DNA of 64,000 nt, taken from assembly GCA_021776685.1 (NCBI GenBank), contig JAJFFJ010000018.1, positions 1-64,000 on the forward strand, given 5' to 3'. The notes beneath the pieces were generated by a model, which was not told where the DNA came from, did no database searches, and was given only the letters and a program-made list of their open reading frames with translations. A program made the translations under genes and the position numbers. Each line of letters starts with the position of its first letter. Position 1 is the first letter of the stretch. Positions 27,956-37,252 of this stretch are shown one piece after another. This DNA is from Alphaproteobacteria bacterium. GTDB lineage: Bacteria > Pseudomonadota > Alphaproteobacteria > Bin65.

Positions 27956-29154
27956 AATCGCTGATTTACTTGATTGCAGGGGAACCTTCTGGTGACCAAC
28001 TCGGTGCTCACCTGATGCGGGCGCTCAAGGAAATTACGAAGGGTGAGGTTGAGTTTGCAGGGGTAGGTGGCGAACGCATGATCGCTGAGGGCTTGCAGAG
28101 CCTGTTTCCCATGCGCGAGATTTCATTCATGGGTGCGGATTTTCTGCCTCACCTCCGCAATATTCTCAGGAGGATTTCCCAGACAGTTGACGACATAGTG
28201 GCCAAGAAGCCGAGTGCCCTCGTCACAATCGACGCGCAAACATTTTCCAAACATATCGGTCGTCGTGTTCGTTCTCGTACCGAAATACCGATCATTCACT
28301 ATGGGGCGCCGACGGTCTGGGCCTACAAGCCGGGCCGGGCCCGCAAGGTTGCGAAGTATCTTGATCGCATTCTGGCAATTTTCCCGTTCGAACCGCCCTA
28401 TTTTGAACGCCATGGTCTGGAGACGACCTTCGTAGGGCATCCTGCGGCTGAAGCGGTGGACGCTCCAGCGGATGGCGCGGCACTGCGGCAATCACTTGGG
28501 ATCGACCCTGCTCAGCTCGTCATTTGTGCATTGCCTGGCAGCCGAAAAGCGGAATTGGAGCGGATCGGACCGTTGTTTCAGAAGGTATTGGCCCGTCTCA
28601 CAGATAATTTCGGTGACATCCATTGCCTGTTGCCGACGGTCGACGATGTTGCCGAGCAGGTAACCGCGATTGCGAACACTTGGCCTTGTCCCACGACGGT
28701 ATTGCGGGAACCAAAGGAGAAATACGCGGCCTTTGCAGCTGCCAATGTTGCCTTGGCCACATCAGGAACCGTTGCCGTCGAGGCCGCATTTGCCAGATTG
28801 CCGACGGTGGTTGTCTACCGAACCAACCCGCTTGCCTGGGCCTTCGTCAGGGGGTTGCGGATCCTTAAGCTGAAGCAAGTGTCTGGCGTAAATCTTGTGC
28901 TGGGCCGGGAAGCCATGCCGGAGTTTCTTGGACCCAGAGCGAAACCGGATGCGGTCGGTGCGGCCGTCGAGAACCTATTGCGGGACCCAGCGGCCCGGGA
29001 TGCCATGGCGGCTGACCTGGAGGAAGCCTGCAGGCTCTTTCAGGTAGATACTGAGAAGCCGGCTGAGGTCGCTGCCCGCGCAATTCTGGACGAGATCAAT
29101 CGCTTCCCGAAAGGGCGGCGGGCGGCCAATTCGACTGTGGATGAGAGGGAGTAG
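27952..29154 (+). CDS. lpxB: Lipid-A-disaccharide synthase
   Basis: Membrane-associated glycosyltransferase that joins UDP-diacylglucosamine and lipid X. It has LIAGEPSGDQLGAHLMRAL at the N-terminus, HYGAPTVWAYKPGRARK in the middle and the donor site region ATSGTVAVEAAFARLPTVVVY; 400 residues. GTG 27952 overlaps the lpxI stop by four bases, so the two are coupled. gloA follows by 3 bases. Confidence 0.96.
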   Translation: MKSLIYLIAGEPSGDQLGAHLMRALKEITKGEVEFAGVGGERMIAEGLQSLFPMREISFMGADFLPHLRNILRRISQTVDDIVAKKPSALVTIDAQTFSKHIGRRVRSRTEIPIIHYGAPTVWAYKPGRARKVAKYLDRILAIFPFEPPYFERHGLETTFVGHPAAEAVDAPADGAALRQSLGIDPAQLVICALPGSRKAELERIGPLFQKVLARLTDNFGDIHCLLPTVDDVAEQVTAIANTWPCPTTVLREPKEKYAAFAAANVALATSGTVAVEAAFARLPTVVVYRTNPLAWAFVRGLRILKLKQVSGVNLVLGREAMPEFLGPRAKPDAVGAAVENLLRDPAARDAMAADLEEACRLFQVDTEKPAEVAARAILDEINRFPKGRRAANSTVDERE

Positions 29155-29157
29155 CCC

Positions 29158-29559
29158 ATGGGTACCAGTGAATTTCGCCTGCTGCATACGATGTTGAGGG
29201 TGCGCGATCTCGATAAGTCGATCGATTTCTACACCCGCCATCTCGGCATGAAGTTATTGCGCCGGACCGACTTTGACGGAGGCCGCTTCACGCTGGCGTT
29301 CGTCGGATATGGCGAGGAGAAAGAGCAAACCGTCCTGGAACTGACCCACAACTGGGATCAGGAACAGCCCTATGACCTGGGGGATGCCTATGGCCACATC
29401 GCAATCGGCGTGCCGGACATCTACGGGGTGTGCGACGGGCTGGTGAAAGAGGGCGTGTCTATTCCCCGCCCACCGGGGCCCATGAAATTCAGTTCGACCG
29501 TGATGGCCTTTATCGAGGATCCGGATGGTTACAAGGTTGAACTGATCGAGCGCAGTTAG
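29158..29559 (+). CDS. gloA: Lactoylglutathione lyase (glyoxalase I)
   Basis: Metal-dependent VOC enzyme of methylglyoxal detoxification. The 133-residue protein matches the short bacterial type: [18 protein letters not shown] (metal His), [20 protein letters not shown] and a C-terminal [15 protein letters not shown] with metal Glu. ATG lies 3 bases after lpxB. Its TAG overlaps the gltA stop from the other strand by a few bases. Confidence 0.93.
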   Translation: MGTSEFRLLHTMLRVRDLDKSIDFYTRHLGMKLLRRTDFDGGRFTLAFVGYGEEKEQTVLELTHNWDQEQPYDLGDAYGHIAIGVPDIYGVCDGLVKEGVSIPRPPGPMKFSSTVMAFIEDPDGYKVELIERS

Positions 29560-30884
29560 CGCTGATCGAGCTGGGTATAGCTTCGCAGGTCCGGTCCGGT
29601 ATAAAGCTGCCGCGGCCGGCCGATCTTCTGCACCGGATCTTCGATCATTTCTTTCCACTGGGCGATCCAGCCGGCCGTGCGGGCCAGCGCGAACAGCACG
29701 GTGAACATGGACGTGGGGAAACCCATCGCCCGCAGGATGATACCCGAGTAGAAATCCACGTTGGGGAAGAGCTTCTTTTCGGCGAAATACTCGTCTTCCA
29801 GGGCGATCCGCTCCAACTCGCGCGCCAACTCCAGCAGCGGCTCGTTCTCGATACCGAGTTCGTCCAGCACTTCATGGGCCGACTTGCGCAAAACGCCGGC
29901 GCGCGGGTCGTGGTTCTTGTAGACCCTGTGACCGAAGCCCATGAGCCGGAAAGGATCGTCCTTGTCCTTGGCCTTGTCCAGGTATTCGGGGATGCGGTCG
30001 ACCGAGCCGATCTCCATCAGCATGTTCAACACCGCCTCGTTGGCGCCGCCATGGGCCGGACCCCAGAGAGATGCGATGCCTGCGGCGATACAAGCAAAGG
30101 GGTTTGCGCCGGAAGATCCTGCAAGGCGTACGGTCGATGTGGAAGCGTTCTGCTCATGGTCCGCATGCAGGATGAAAATCCGGTCCATGGCGCGCGACAG
30201 GGTCGGGCTTATCTCATATTTCTCGCATGGCACTGCGAAAGTCATATTGAGAAAGTTCTCAGCATATTTGAGATCGTTCCGCGGATACTGGAACGGTTGG
30301 CCAATCGAGTATTTGTAGGCCATCGCCGCAATGGTCGGCATTTTTGCGATCAGGCGGTGCGAGGCGACCATCCGCTGATGCGGATCATTGATGTCCGTGC
30401 TGTCGTGATAGAAGGCGGACATGGCGCCAACGACGCCCACCATGATTGCCATGGGGTGGGCATCACGCCGGAATCCCCGAAAGAACTGCGCCATCTGATC
30501 GTGCAGCATGGTGTGCCGCGTGATGGTGTTCTCGAAGGTGTCCTTCTCGTCCCGGTTCGGCAGGTCTCCATAGAGCAGGAGATAGCAAACTTCCATGAAG
30601 TCGCTGTTTTCCGCCAGGTCCTCAATCGAGTATCCCCGGTGATGGAGTACGCCGCGGTCTCCGTCAATAAAGGTAATTTTTGATTCACAACTACCGGTTG
30701 AGGTAAAGCCGGGGTCGTAGGTGAAGATACCCGCTTCAGCGTAGAGTTTACGGATATCGACAACCGGCGGTCCATCGGTGCCGGTCTGCACGGGAAGCTG
30801 AAAGCTCCGTCCTGTGCGGTTGTCTGTTAGCGTGAAGGTTTCAGACGCTTCCCCGGTGGATTCCTTAGCCGGCATCTCGTTCAT
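29556..30884 (-). CDS. gltA: Citrate synthase
   Basis: First step of the TCA cycle. The 442-residue type II enzyme has [36 protein letters not shown] (catalytic His region) and [14 protein letters not shown] with the second catalytic His, followed by the catalytic Asp in the FYSG region. ATG 30884 is preceded by GGGGAG. It ends against gloA with overlapping stop codons. Confidence 0.97.
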   Translation of the reverse strand: MNEMPAKESTGEASETFTLTDNRTGRSFQLPVQTGTDGPPVVDIRKLYAEAGIFTYDPGFTSTGSCESKITFIDGDRGVLHHRGYSIEDLAENSDFMEVCYLLLYGDLPNRDEKDTFENTITRHTMLHDQMAQFFRGFRRDAHPMAIMVGVVGAMSAFYHDSTDINDPHQRMVASHRLIAKMPTIAAMAYKYSIGQPFQYPRNDLKYAENFLNMTFAVPCEKYEISPTLSRAMDRIFILHADHEQNASTSTVRLAGSSGANPFACIAAGIASLWGPAHGGANEAVLNMLMEIGSVDRIPEYLDKAKDKDDPFRLMGFGHRVYKNHDPRAGVLRKSAHEVLDELGIENEPLLELARELERIALEDEYFAEKKLFPNVDFYSGIILRAMGFPTSMFTVLFALARTAGWIAQWKEMIEDPVQKIGRPRQLYTGPDLRSYTQLDQR

Positions 30885-30903
30885 TGATACTCCCCAACGT
30901 CAG

Positions 30904-30919
30904 GAAACCCATGGGTTTC
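30904..30919. promoter_or_regulatory. 16-bp perfect palindrome upstream of gltA
   Basis: GAAACCCATGGGTTTC reads the same on both strands. It ends about 20 bases before the gltA start, between the ribosome-binding site and the gltX stop, so it is either an operator for a dimeric regulator or a short hairpin in the gltA leader. I do not recognise the motif. Confidence 0.45.
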
Positions 30920-31000
30920 ACCGGTTTTCTTTTGCTTAGCTGTTGCGTAGCACAAAAATAGGCCTCGCGGGAGGTCATGGCAATTGGCGCCTTCGGGACG

Positions 31001-32401
31001 TTACGCCGCAACATCGCCCAGTCTGGCTATGGTTTCTTCCTTTCCGAAGACGGCCATCACATCGAATATTCCGGGTGAAACGGTTGTCCCTGTGAGCGCA
31101 GCGCGAAGCGGTTGTGCAACTTTACCGAGTTTTACGCCAACATCTTCTGCATAGGCTTTGATCGATTTTTCGAGGATATCTACCTGCCACTCTCCCAATT
31201 TAGAAAGACGCTCAGCGATTTCACCGAGCCGGTGGCGTGCTTCCTCGTCCAGCAACCCTTCCGCCTTCGGATCAAAACTGAGCGGCCGCGGTCGTACATA
31301 GATTGCCGCTGCGGTGGCCAGTTCCAGCAGAGTCTTTGCCCGCGGTTTGAGGCCTTCTACGCCGGCGACGACCCGTGTTTGATCCTCTTTGGTGAGCGGT
31401 GCGTTCTTGTGGGTGGCGAGATCACTGGCGATCAATTCATAAAGTCGCTCATCGTCCGCTTCTTTGAGATAGTGGGAATTGACGCTTTCCAGCTTCGCCA
31501 TGTCAAAGCGGGCGGGGGATTTTCCGATACCGCCAAAATCGAACCATTCGGTCGCTTGGGATGTGGAGATGATTTCATCGTCGCCGTGGCTCCATCCAAG
31601 GCGCAGCAGGTAGTTACGCATGGCTTCAGGCAGAATGCCGGCGTCACTGTAGGCATCGACACCGAGTGCGCCGTGCCGTTTGGACATTTTTGCGCCATCT
31701 TGTCCGTGGATCAGCGGGATGTGGGCGAATTCCGGCGGCGTCCAGTCCAGGGCTTTGTAGATCTGAGTCTGGCGGAAGGCGTTGGTCAAATGGTCGTCAC
31801 CGCGGATCACGTGGGTGATGTCCATGTCATGATCGTCAACCACAACGGAGAGCATATAGGTGGGCGTGCCGTCTGCGCGCAGCAGGACCATATCGTCCAA
31901 TTGGTCATTCGCGACCGTAACGGCTCCCTGAACCTTGTCGTCCAGTACGGTTTCGCCGGTCTGCGGGGCCTTTAGCCGAACCACGGGCGCCACTCCTTCA
32001 GGCGCCTCCCCGGGATCGCGGTCCCGCCAACGGCCGTCATAGAGCGCCGTGCGGCCGTCCTGGCGCGCGGCATCGCGCATCTCAGCCAACTCTTCCGGGC
32101 TGCAATAGCAATGATAGGCGTGGCCTGCGGCCAGCAACTCCTGCGCGACCGCCGCGTGCCGATCCATACGGCTGAACTGATAGACCGGTTCATCGTCCCA
32201 GTCGATCTCCAGCCATTCGAGACCCTCGAGAATCGCCTGGGTAGCCTCGGGCGTGGAGCGTTTGCGGTCCGTGTCCTCGATGCGCAAAAGAAAACGCCCG
32301 CCGGTATGCCGCGCATACAGCCAGTTGAACAGCGCGGTTCGCGCGCCGCCGATATGCAGGAAGCCCGTAGGTGAAGGGGCGAAACGGGTCGTCGTGGTCA
32401 T
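31001..32401 (-). CDS. gltX: Glutamate--tRNA ligase
   Basis: Class I synthetase for tRNA-Glu. The HIGH-type motif is H16-I-G-G19 in the stretch [20 protein letters not shown], and KMSKRHG lies at about residue 237; the C-terminal anticodon-binding domain is complete at 466 residues. Alphaproteobacteria often have two GltX copies, one able to misacylate tRNA-Gln; which this is cannot be told from one gene. It is divergent from comEC with 103 bases between. Confidence 0.96.
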   Translation of the reverse strand: MTTTTRFAPSPTGFLHIGGARTALFNWLYARHTGGRFLLRIEDTDRKRSTPEATQAILEGLEWLEIDWDDEPVYQFSRMDRHAAVAQELLAAGHAYHCYCSPEELAEMRDAARQDGRTALYDGRWRDRDPGEAPEGVAPVVRLKAPQTGETVLDDKVQGAVTVANDQLDDMVLLRADGTPTYMLSVVVDDHDMDITHVIRGDDHLTNAFRQTQIYKALDWTPPEFAHIPLIHGQDGAKMSKRHGALGVDAYSDAGILPEAMRNYLLRLGWSHGDDEIISTSQATEWFDFGGIGKSPARFDMAKLESVNSHYLKEADDERLYELIASDLATHKNAPLTKEDQTRVVAGVEGLKPRAKTLLELATAAAIYVRPRPLSFDPKAEGLLDEEARHRLGEIAERLSKLGEWQVDILEKSIKAYAEDVGVKLGKVAQPLRAALTGTTVSPGIFDVMAVFGKEETIARLGDVAA

Positions 32402-32504
32402 GGCTGGTGCACTGCGTGGCGGTCAGGGGGGCAGCAACCGTCTGGCGCACCCGTCAGGCTCCCTTTAGCATAGCGCCCGTTGGGACGCACCAGCGGGAAC
32501 AAAA

Positions 32505-34673
32505 ATGCCGCTTGGTCAATGGTCAGGCATGGCCGCCCGAAAAATCGGCGGGGGCTTTGCCACACGCCTGCTGCAGGAACGCAGCCGGTGGCCGCTCTGG
32601 CTGCCGGTAGGCATGGCTTGCGGTATCGGCCTCTATTTTTCTCTCAATGATGAACCTTCGCTGTGGACTGGCATAACCGTCCTGGCAACCGCCCTTGCTG
32701 CACTCTACCTATCGCGCCGGCAGCGATGGCTGCCGGTTGCCATGGGCATGATTGTTGCCATGTGCCTGGGTTTTGTCGCGATTCAGGTCCGGACCGCCAC
32801 GGTCGGCACCGAAATGATGACCCGTCGCGTTGGACCAGTGACCGTGACCGGCACCGTAATCGATATTACGCGGCGCGAGGGGCGTTATCGGCTCGTTATC
32901 GATCAACCGAACCTCAGCGGCCGCCGCGATACAGGCGTCCGGCCCCGGCGTATTCGCCTGAGCATCCGCGGAGACGCCCGCCCGGCGGAAATTGGCTCAG
33001 TTATCCGGGTTCGCGCGGTGCTGCTGCCTGTCCCGCCGCCGGTGGCGCCAGGTGCCTACGATTTCCAGCGCAGGTCTTTTTTTCGCGGCGTGGGCGCCAC
33101 CGGTTTTGCCATCGGACCGGTGCACCGGGTGCGTGCACCGCCATCCCGGAGCCCTGCCTGGATTGAGATGGAACGCATACGGTCGGCGGCGACGCGGTCG
33201 ATTATATCAGCGCTGCCAGGCGATACAGGCGCGGTCGCCGCCGCATTGCTTACCGGAAAGCGGGATCGGATTAGCCCCAAGGCGTTGGCAGCGATCCGCG
33301 ATTCCGGGCTGGCGCACCTCCTCGCCATATCCGGTCTGCACGTGGGACTGGTCGTCGGTGCGGTGTTCTTCATGCTTCGTTTGCTGCTGGCTCTATGGCG
33401 GCCTGTGGCGGCGCGGTATCCGGTCAAGAAGTGGGCAGCCATGGGGGCCCTGCTCGCGGGTCTTCTCTATGTCTTGCTCGCAGGTGCGCCAATCCCGACG
33501 CAGCGGGCCTTTCTGATGGTTGCCGTGGTGATGGTCGCCGTGATGATCGACCGGATAGGGATATCCATGCGTCTGGTGGCCGCTGCGGCAACCGTCCTCC
33601 TGCTTGTCTCACCCGAAGTGCTGGTGGAGCCAGGATTCCAGATGTCGTTTGCGGCAGTGATAGCGCTTATCGCCGTCTACGAGCGCTTCCGACGCCGCGG
33701 GCGGACAGGGCCGCGGCGGACATGGCAACGATATGCGCTCCTTTGGGTCGGCGGGATCATGCTGACCAGCCTGGTTGCGAACGCCGCAACAGCGCCATTT
33801 GCGCTGTTTCACTTTAACAGGCTCGCTGTCTATGGCTTGGCGGCCAATCTGGTAGCGGTGCCGGTGACCGCATTCTGGGTCATGCCACTGGGGCTCATCG
33901 CGCTGGTGCTGATGCCATTTGGACTCGAGATGTGGCCGTTGGCAGCAATGGGGTGGGGGATTGATGTCATCCTGGCGGTGGCTGCCGAGGTGACGTCATG
34001 GCCGGGCGCTGTGTCTCATCTTCCGCCGCCCACAATCGTCGGCATGCTGTTCCTGGCCGCCGGAGGGCTGTGGCTCACATTGTGGCAGGGGCGGTGGCGG
34101 ATTGCCGGCGTGCCGGTGATGTTGTTGGGCTTCCTGAGCCCACAACTGGTCACCCGGCCAGATATCCTGATTGCGCCGGACGGCCGCTTGATGGCGGTAA
34201 GATTGTCAGATCAGAGGTTATTGATCTCGTCTGTGCGCCGAAAAAGCTTTGTCGCCAGTGTCTGGACGCGGCGGGAAGGGGCGGTGGCGCCGGGTCGTTG
34301 GCCGCGCCGCGGTGTGCGAGACCGTTTGCGCTGCGATCGCGAGGGGTGCATTTACCGGCAGGGCGCCTATGTCGTCGCCCTGTCGAAAACCAGGATGGCT
34401 GTGGCAGAAGATTGTCCCGCGGTCACGCTCCTAATTTCACGGCTTCCAGTCGGCGACCGGTGTCCGGCGCCGCTGCGGATCATCGACCTGTATGATATGC
34501 GCGATTTTGGCGCCCATGCGATCTGGTTGGGGGGTGGCATCACCATTGCCACCGACCGGGCCATCCGGGGCAACCGCCCGTGGGTTGCTTTGCCGCCCGT
34601 GCGGTCACGAAGAGTCAACCTGGCCTTCCAAAAGCAGCGGGCGACGCGGGCACTGTGGCAGCGGGGGTGGTAA
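32505..34673 (+). CDS. comEC: ComEC/Rec2-family competence membrane protein
   Basis: Predicted inner-membrane channel for uptake of single-stranded DNA. 722 residues: N-terminal helices, a DUF4131/OB-like periplasmic part (about 60-200), and the Competence domain (about 235-510) with GLAHLLAISGLHVGLVVG and LLAGAPIPTQRAFLM. The C-terminal 200 residues show no HxHxDH metallo-beta-lactamase motif, so the nuclease-like domain of the Bacillus form is absent or degenerate. ATG 32505 is preceded by GGGAAC; ATG 32529 is an alternative. Confidence 0.88.
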   Translation: MPLGQWSGMAARKIGGGFATRLLQERSRWPLWLPVGMACGIGLYFSLNDEPSLWTGITVLATALAALYLSRRQRWLPVAMGMIVAMCLGFVAIQVRTATVGTEMMTRRVGPVTVTGTVIDITRREGRYRLVIDQPNLSGRRDTGVRPRRIRLSIRGDARPAEIGSVIRVRAVLLPVPPPVAPGAYDFQRRSFFRGVGATGFAIGPVHRVRAPPSRSPAWIEMERIRSAATRSIISALPGDTGAVAAALLTGKRDRISPKALAAIRDSGLAHLLAISGLHVGLVVGAVFFMLRLLLALWRPVAARYPVKKWAAMGALLAGLLYVLLAGAPIPTQRAFLMVAVVMVAVMIDRIGISMRLVAAAATVLLLVSPEVLVEPGFQMSFAAVIALIAVYERFRRRGRTGPRRTWQRYALLWVGGIMLTSLVANAATAPFALFHFNRLAVYGLAANLVAVPVTAFWVMPLGLIALVLMPFGLEMWPLAAMGWGIDVILAVAAEVTSWPGAVSHLPPPTIVGMLFLAAGGLWLTLWQGRWRIAGVPVMLLGFLSPQLVTRPDILIAPDGRLMAVRLSDQRLLISSVRRKSFVASVWTRREGAVAPGRWPRRGVRDRLRCDREGCIYRQGAYVVALSKTRMAVAEDCPAVTLLISRLPVGDRCPAPLRIIDLYDMRDFGAHAIWLGGGITIATDRAIRGNRPWVALPPVRSRRVNLAFQKQRATRALWQRGW

Positions 34674-34687
34674 CGCCTGCCGGCGAA

Positions 34688-35401
34688 CTAGAAGCTGCGC
34701 AGCAGTCCCACCAGACGACCCTGGATCCGCACCTGGTCAGGCCGGAAAATTCGAGTCTCATATTTGCGGTTGGCCGGCTCCAATGCAATCGATTGGCCTT
34801 TGCGGCGTAGCTTCTTCAGTGTCACCTCGCTTTCGTCCACGAGGGCCACCACAATGGTGCCATTGTCGGCCTTGTCACAGCGTTCGATCACCACCGTGTC
34901 GCCATCCATGATTCCGGCTTCCACCATCGAATCGCCTTCAACCTCAAGCGCGTAGTGCTCACCGCGGCCCATCATGCTGGGCGGCACCTCAACCGTGTTG
35001 GTCATGTCGCTCAACGCTTCGATGGGCGTACCAGCCGCGATCTTGCCGTAGAGGGGAAGTTCCACCGGCTCGGTTGGATGCACCACCGTTCGGCCGGCAA
35101 GTGGTTCCTGTTTCCCACCATCGATAACGCTCGGGTGGAATTTGCGGTTACGCCCGGGAGTTCCGCTAATTGTCCCGACAGCAGCGGTCTCCGGCAAACG
35201 CACCACCTCCAGCGCACGGGCCCGGTGGGGCAGGCGACGAATAAAGCCACGCTCTTCCAGGCCAGTGATCAGACGATGAATGCCGGATTTGGATTTCAGG
35301 TCCAGCGCGTCCTTCATCTCATCGAACGACGGCGACACGCCGGTGCGAGTCAGGTAGTCGTTGATGTACATCAGCAATTCATGCTGCTTGCGCGTGAGCA
35401 T
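34688..35401 (-). CDS. lexA: LexA repressor
   Basis: SOS repressor that cleaves itself when RecA is activated. 237 residues: winged helix-turn-helix (residues 1-65, [20 protein letters not shown]), linker, and S24 peptidase domain with cleavage bond A123-G124 (KIAAGTP), nucleophile S158 (EGDSMVEAG) and catalytic K196 (EVTLKKL). A canonical alphaproteobacterial LexA box lies 94 bases upstream, so autoregulation is expected. It converges with comEC. Confidence 0.97.
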   Translation of the reverse strand: MLTRKQHELLMYINDYLTRTGVSPSFDEMKDALDLKSKSGIHRLITGLEERGFIRRLPHRARALEVVRLPETAAVGTISGTPGRNRKFHPSVIDGGKQEPLAGRTVVHPTEPVELPLYGKIAAGTPIEALSDMTNTVEVPPSMMGRGEHYALEVEGDSMVEAGIMDGDTVVIERCDKADNGTIVVALVDESEVTLKKLRRKGQSIALEPANRKYETRIFRPDQVRIQGRLVGLLRSF

Positions 35402-35461
35402 TGATTTCCTCTCCCGAAAAACTTGCCGGAAAGCCGCAGTGTTGCGGTTTTGTCCAGGAAG

Positions 35462-35470
35462 TTATCCACA
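35462..35470 (+). promoter_or_regulatory. DnaA-box match in the lexA upstream region
   Basis: TTATCCACA is an exact match to the strong DnaA box consensus. It is a single site between the lexA start (35401) and the LexA box (35495-35509). One box is not an origin, but DnaA could modulate the lexA promoter. A 9-mer match can also occur by chance. Confidence 0.4.
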
Positions 35471-35494
35471 GATATTCCTCAAAAGATCACAAAC

Positions 35495-35509
35495 GTTCTA
35501 GTTTGGTTC
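35495..35509 (-). promoter_or_regulatory. LexA (SOS) box upstream of lexA
   Basis: GTTC (35495-35498), seven bases, GTTC (35506-35509) is a perfect match to the alphaproteobacterial LexA operator, a direct repeat GTTC-N7-GTTC rather than the E. coli palindrome. It is 94 bases upstream of the lexA start codon in the 153-base gap between lexA and moeA, and supports SOS autoregulation. Confidence 0.88.
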
Positions 35510-35554
35510 AGAGAAGGAATCAAGAATTAAATTAGAACATATTGGGGGTATTGG

Positions 35555-36766
35555 TCAGACCAAGGGCCTATCTAGGTCAAGCGGCAGCACAGATACCGTG
35601 TCGCCCGCGCGCCGCGGTGGGTCCTCGGGCGGCCTGATGATCAGGCACTCTGAGTGCGCCAGGAGAGATATCATTGAGCTGTCCTGGCGCCCGAATGGGG
35701 TCGCGATGGGCATGGCGCCCATCTGTCTCGAAAGACCGGCGCGAAGATAATCTTGCCGCTGGTCGTTAGCCTCGAGGTCGGAACCCAATTGGGCCGGCAC
35801 GGCTCCATCAGGCGTTACCCGTCCGAGCAGTGCATCCATGAGGGGGGCCAGGAAAATCAGGGCACAAACCATGGAGGAGACCGGATTGCCCGGCAGTCCG
35901 AGCACAGGTGTTTCGCCCAGGCGTCCGAACAGAAGCGGCTTCCCCGGGCGCATGGCGATGCGCCAGAAATCAAGCTCGAGCCCGATATCGCCAAGGGCGC
36001 TGCGGATCAGGTCATGCTTGCCGACAGAAGCGCCGCCGGTAGTAACAAGCAGGTCGGCCGCCGAGGCTGCCCCCGCCATGGCTTTCAGCGCTTCCGCATT
36101 GTCGGGCGCGATCCCCATATTGGTCGGAACGCCACCATTTGCGGTCACGAACGCCGCCAGTGCCCAGCCGTTAGACGAAACGATCTGCGTTTCCGCCCGC
36201 GGATCGCCCGGCATGACGATCTCGTCGCCGGTCGCCAGAATGGCAATGCGGGGCCGTCGCCGGACGGTTAGCCAGGGCACGTTCATGGCCGCGGCCAGCC
36301 CTATCTTCCTTGGCGTAAGCGTGGTTCCAGCCTTCAGCAGGGTATCGCCGGCGGCGAAGTCGAGTCCCGCCGGGCGCACATAGGTGCCGACTGTTACACC
36401 CTCCCGGATGGTGACCTTATCGTCGACCTGCTCTGTATTTTCCTGGATCACAATGGCGTCGGCGCCGGCAGGCAATGGCGCGCCGGTGAATATACGCACC
36501 ACCTCGCCGGCGGAGATCTCGCGATCAAACTGCTGACCCGCGGGCACCTCACCGACGCAGATGAGGGTCGCCGGCACCGTCGTCACATCCGCCGCACGTA
36601 CTGCATAGCCGTCCATGGCGGAGACAGCGGCGGGGGGCTGTGTCAGCCGCGCGGTCACATCCTGGGCCAGCACGCGGCCCAATGCGTCGGCCAGGCTGAC
36701 GACTTCGCTATCCAGGGGGTGAACGGCGCCTGCTATCCGCCCGCGTGCTTCATCGACCGAGATCAT
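35555..36766 (-). CDS. moeA: Molybdopterin molybdenumtransferase
   Basis: Inserts molybdate into adenylylated molybdopterin for the Mo cofactor. The 403-residue protein has the N-terminal [30 protein letters not shown] (about residues 94-108), [28 protein letters not shown] and the C-terminal [13 protein letters not shown]. The order of domains is normal. Its start overlaps the moaC 3' end by 4 bases, forming a moaC-moeA unit. Confidence 0.96.
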   Translation of the reverse strand: MISVDEARGRIAGAVHPLDSEVVSLADALGRVLAQDVTARLTQPPAAVSAMDGYAVRAADVTTVPATLICVGEVPAGQQFDREISAGEVVRIFTGAPLPAGADAIVIQENTEQVDDKVTIREGVTVGTYVRPAGLDFAAGDTLLKAGTTLTPRKIGLAAAMNVPWLTVRRRPRIAILATGDEIVMPGDPRAETQIVSSNGWALAAFVTANGGVPTNMGIAPDNAEALKAMAGAASAADLLVTTGGASVGKHDLIRSALGDIGLELDFWRIAMRPGKPLLFGRLGETPVLGLPGNPVSSMVCALIFLAPLMDALLGRVTPDGAVPAQLGSDLEANDQRQDYLRAGLSRQMGAMPIATPFGRQDSSMISLLAHSECLIIRPPEDPPRRAGDTVSVLPLDLDRPLV

Positions 36767-37242
36767 GATGGGCGGATGAACTCACCGGACCGGCCGCCCG
36801 CCTTGTGCTCCAGCTGGATATTGCTGAGCACCATGCCCCGGTCCACGGCCTTGCACATGTCGTAGACAGTGAGGGCGGCAACGCTCACGGCGGTCAATGC
36901 CTCCATCTCCACACCCGTGCGGCCGTTGGTTTTCACCGTTGCTTCAATGCGGATTGCCGAGGCGGCGTCATCGCAGGACAGGGCAACCGATACGGCAGAG
37001 ATTGGCAGGGGGTGGCAGAGCGGCACCAAATCTGCGGTCCGTTTTGCGCCCATAATGCCGGCCAGCTGCGCGATTGACAGAACGTCGCCCTTGGCGACTC
37101 CCTTGTCCTGGATCAGCTTGAGAGTGGCGGCTGCCACTTCGACCAGACCGCTGGCGGTCGCGGTCCTCTCCGTCTCCGGCTTGTCACCGACGTCAACCAT
37201 GACCGCGCGGCCCTGATCATCGAAGTGCGACAGGTCCCCCAT
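36763..37242 (-). CDS. moaC: Cyclic pyranopterin monophosphate synthase
   Basis: Completes the first stage of molybdenum cofactor synthesis after MoaA. 159 residues with [20 protein letters not shown] at the N-terminus, [13 protein letters not shown] and [19 protein letters not shown] with the active-site Lys in KAVDRGM. The open frame extends 37 codons upstream, but ATG 37242 matches the family start and lies 10 bases after ppiD. moaA is not in the window. Confidence 0.95.
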   Translation of the reverse strand: MGDLSHFDDQGRAVMVDVGDKPETERTATASGLVEVAAATLKLIQDKGVAKGDVLSIAQLAGIMGAKRTADLVPLCHPLPISAVSVALSCDDAASAIRIEATVKTNGRTGVEMEALTAVSVAALTVYDMCKAVDRGMVLSNIQLEHKAGGRSGEFIRPS

Positions 37243-37252
37243 GGGTGATGTC

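Noticed and set aside
35462-35470. Replication origin next to lexA
   Set aside because: There is a single DnaA box, no cluster, and no AT-rich unwinding region long enough.
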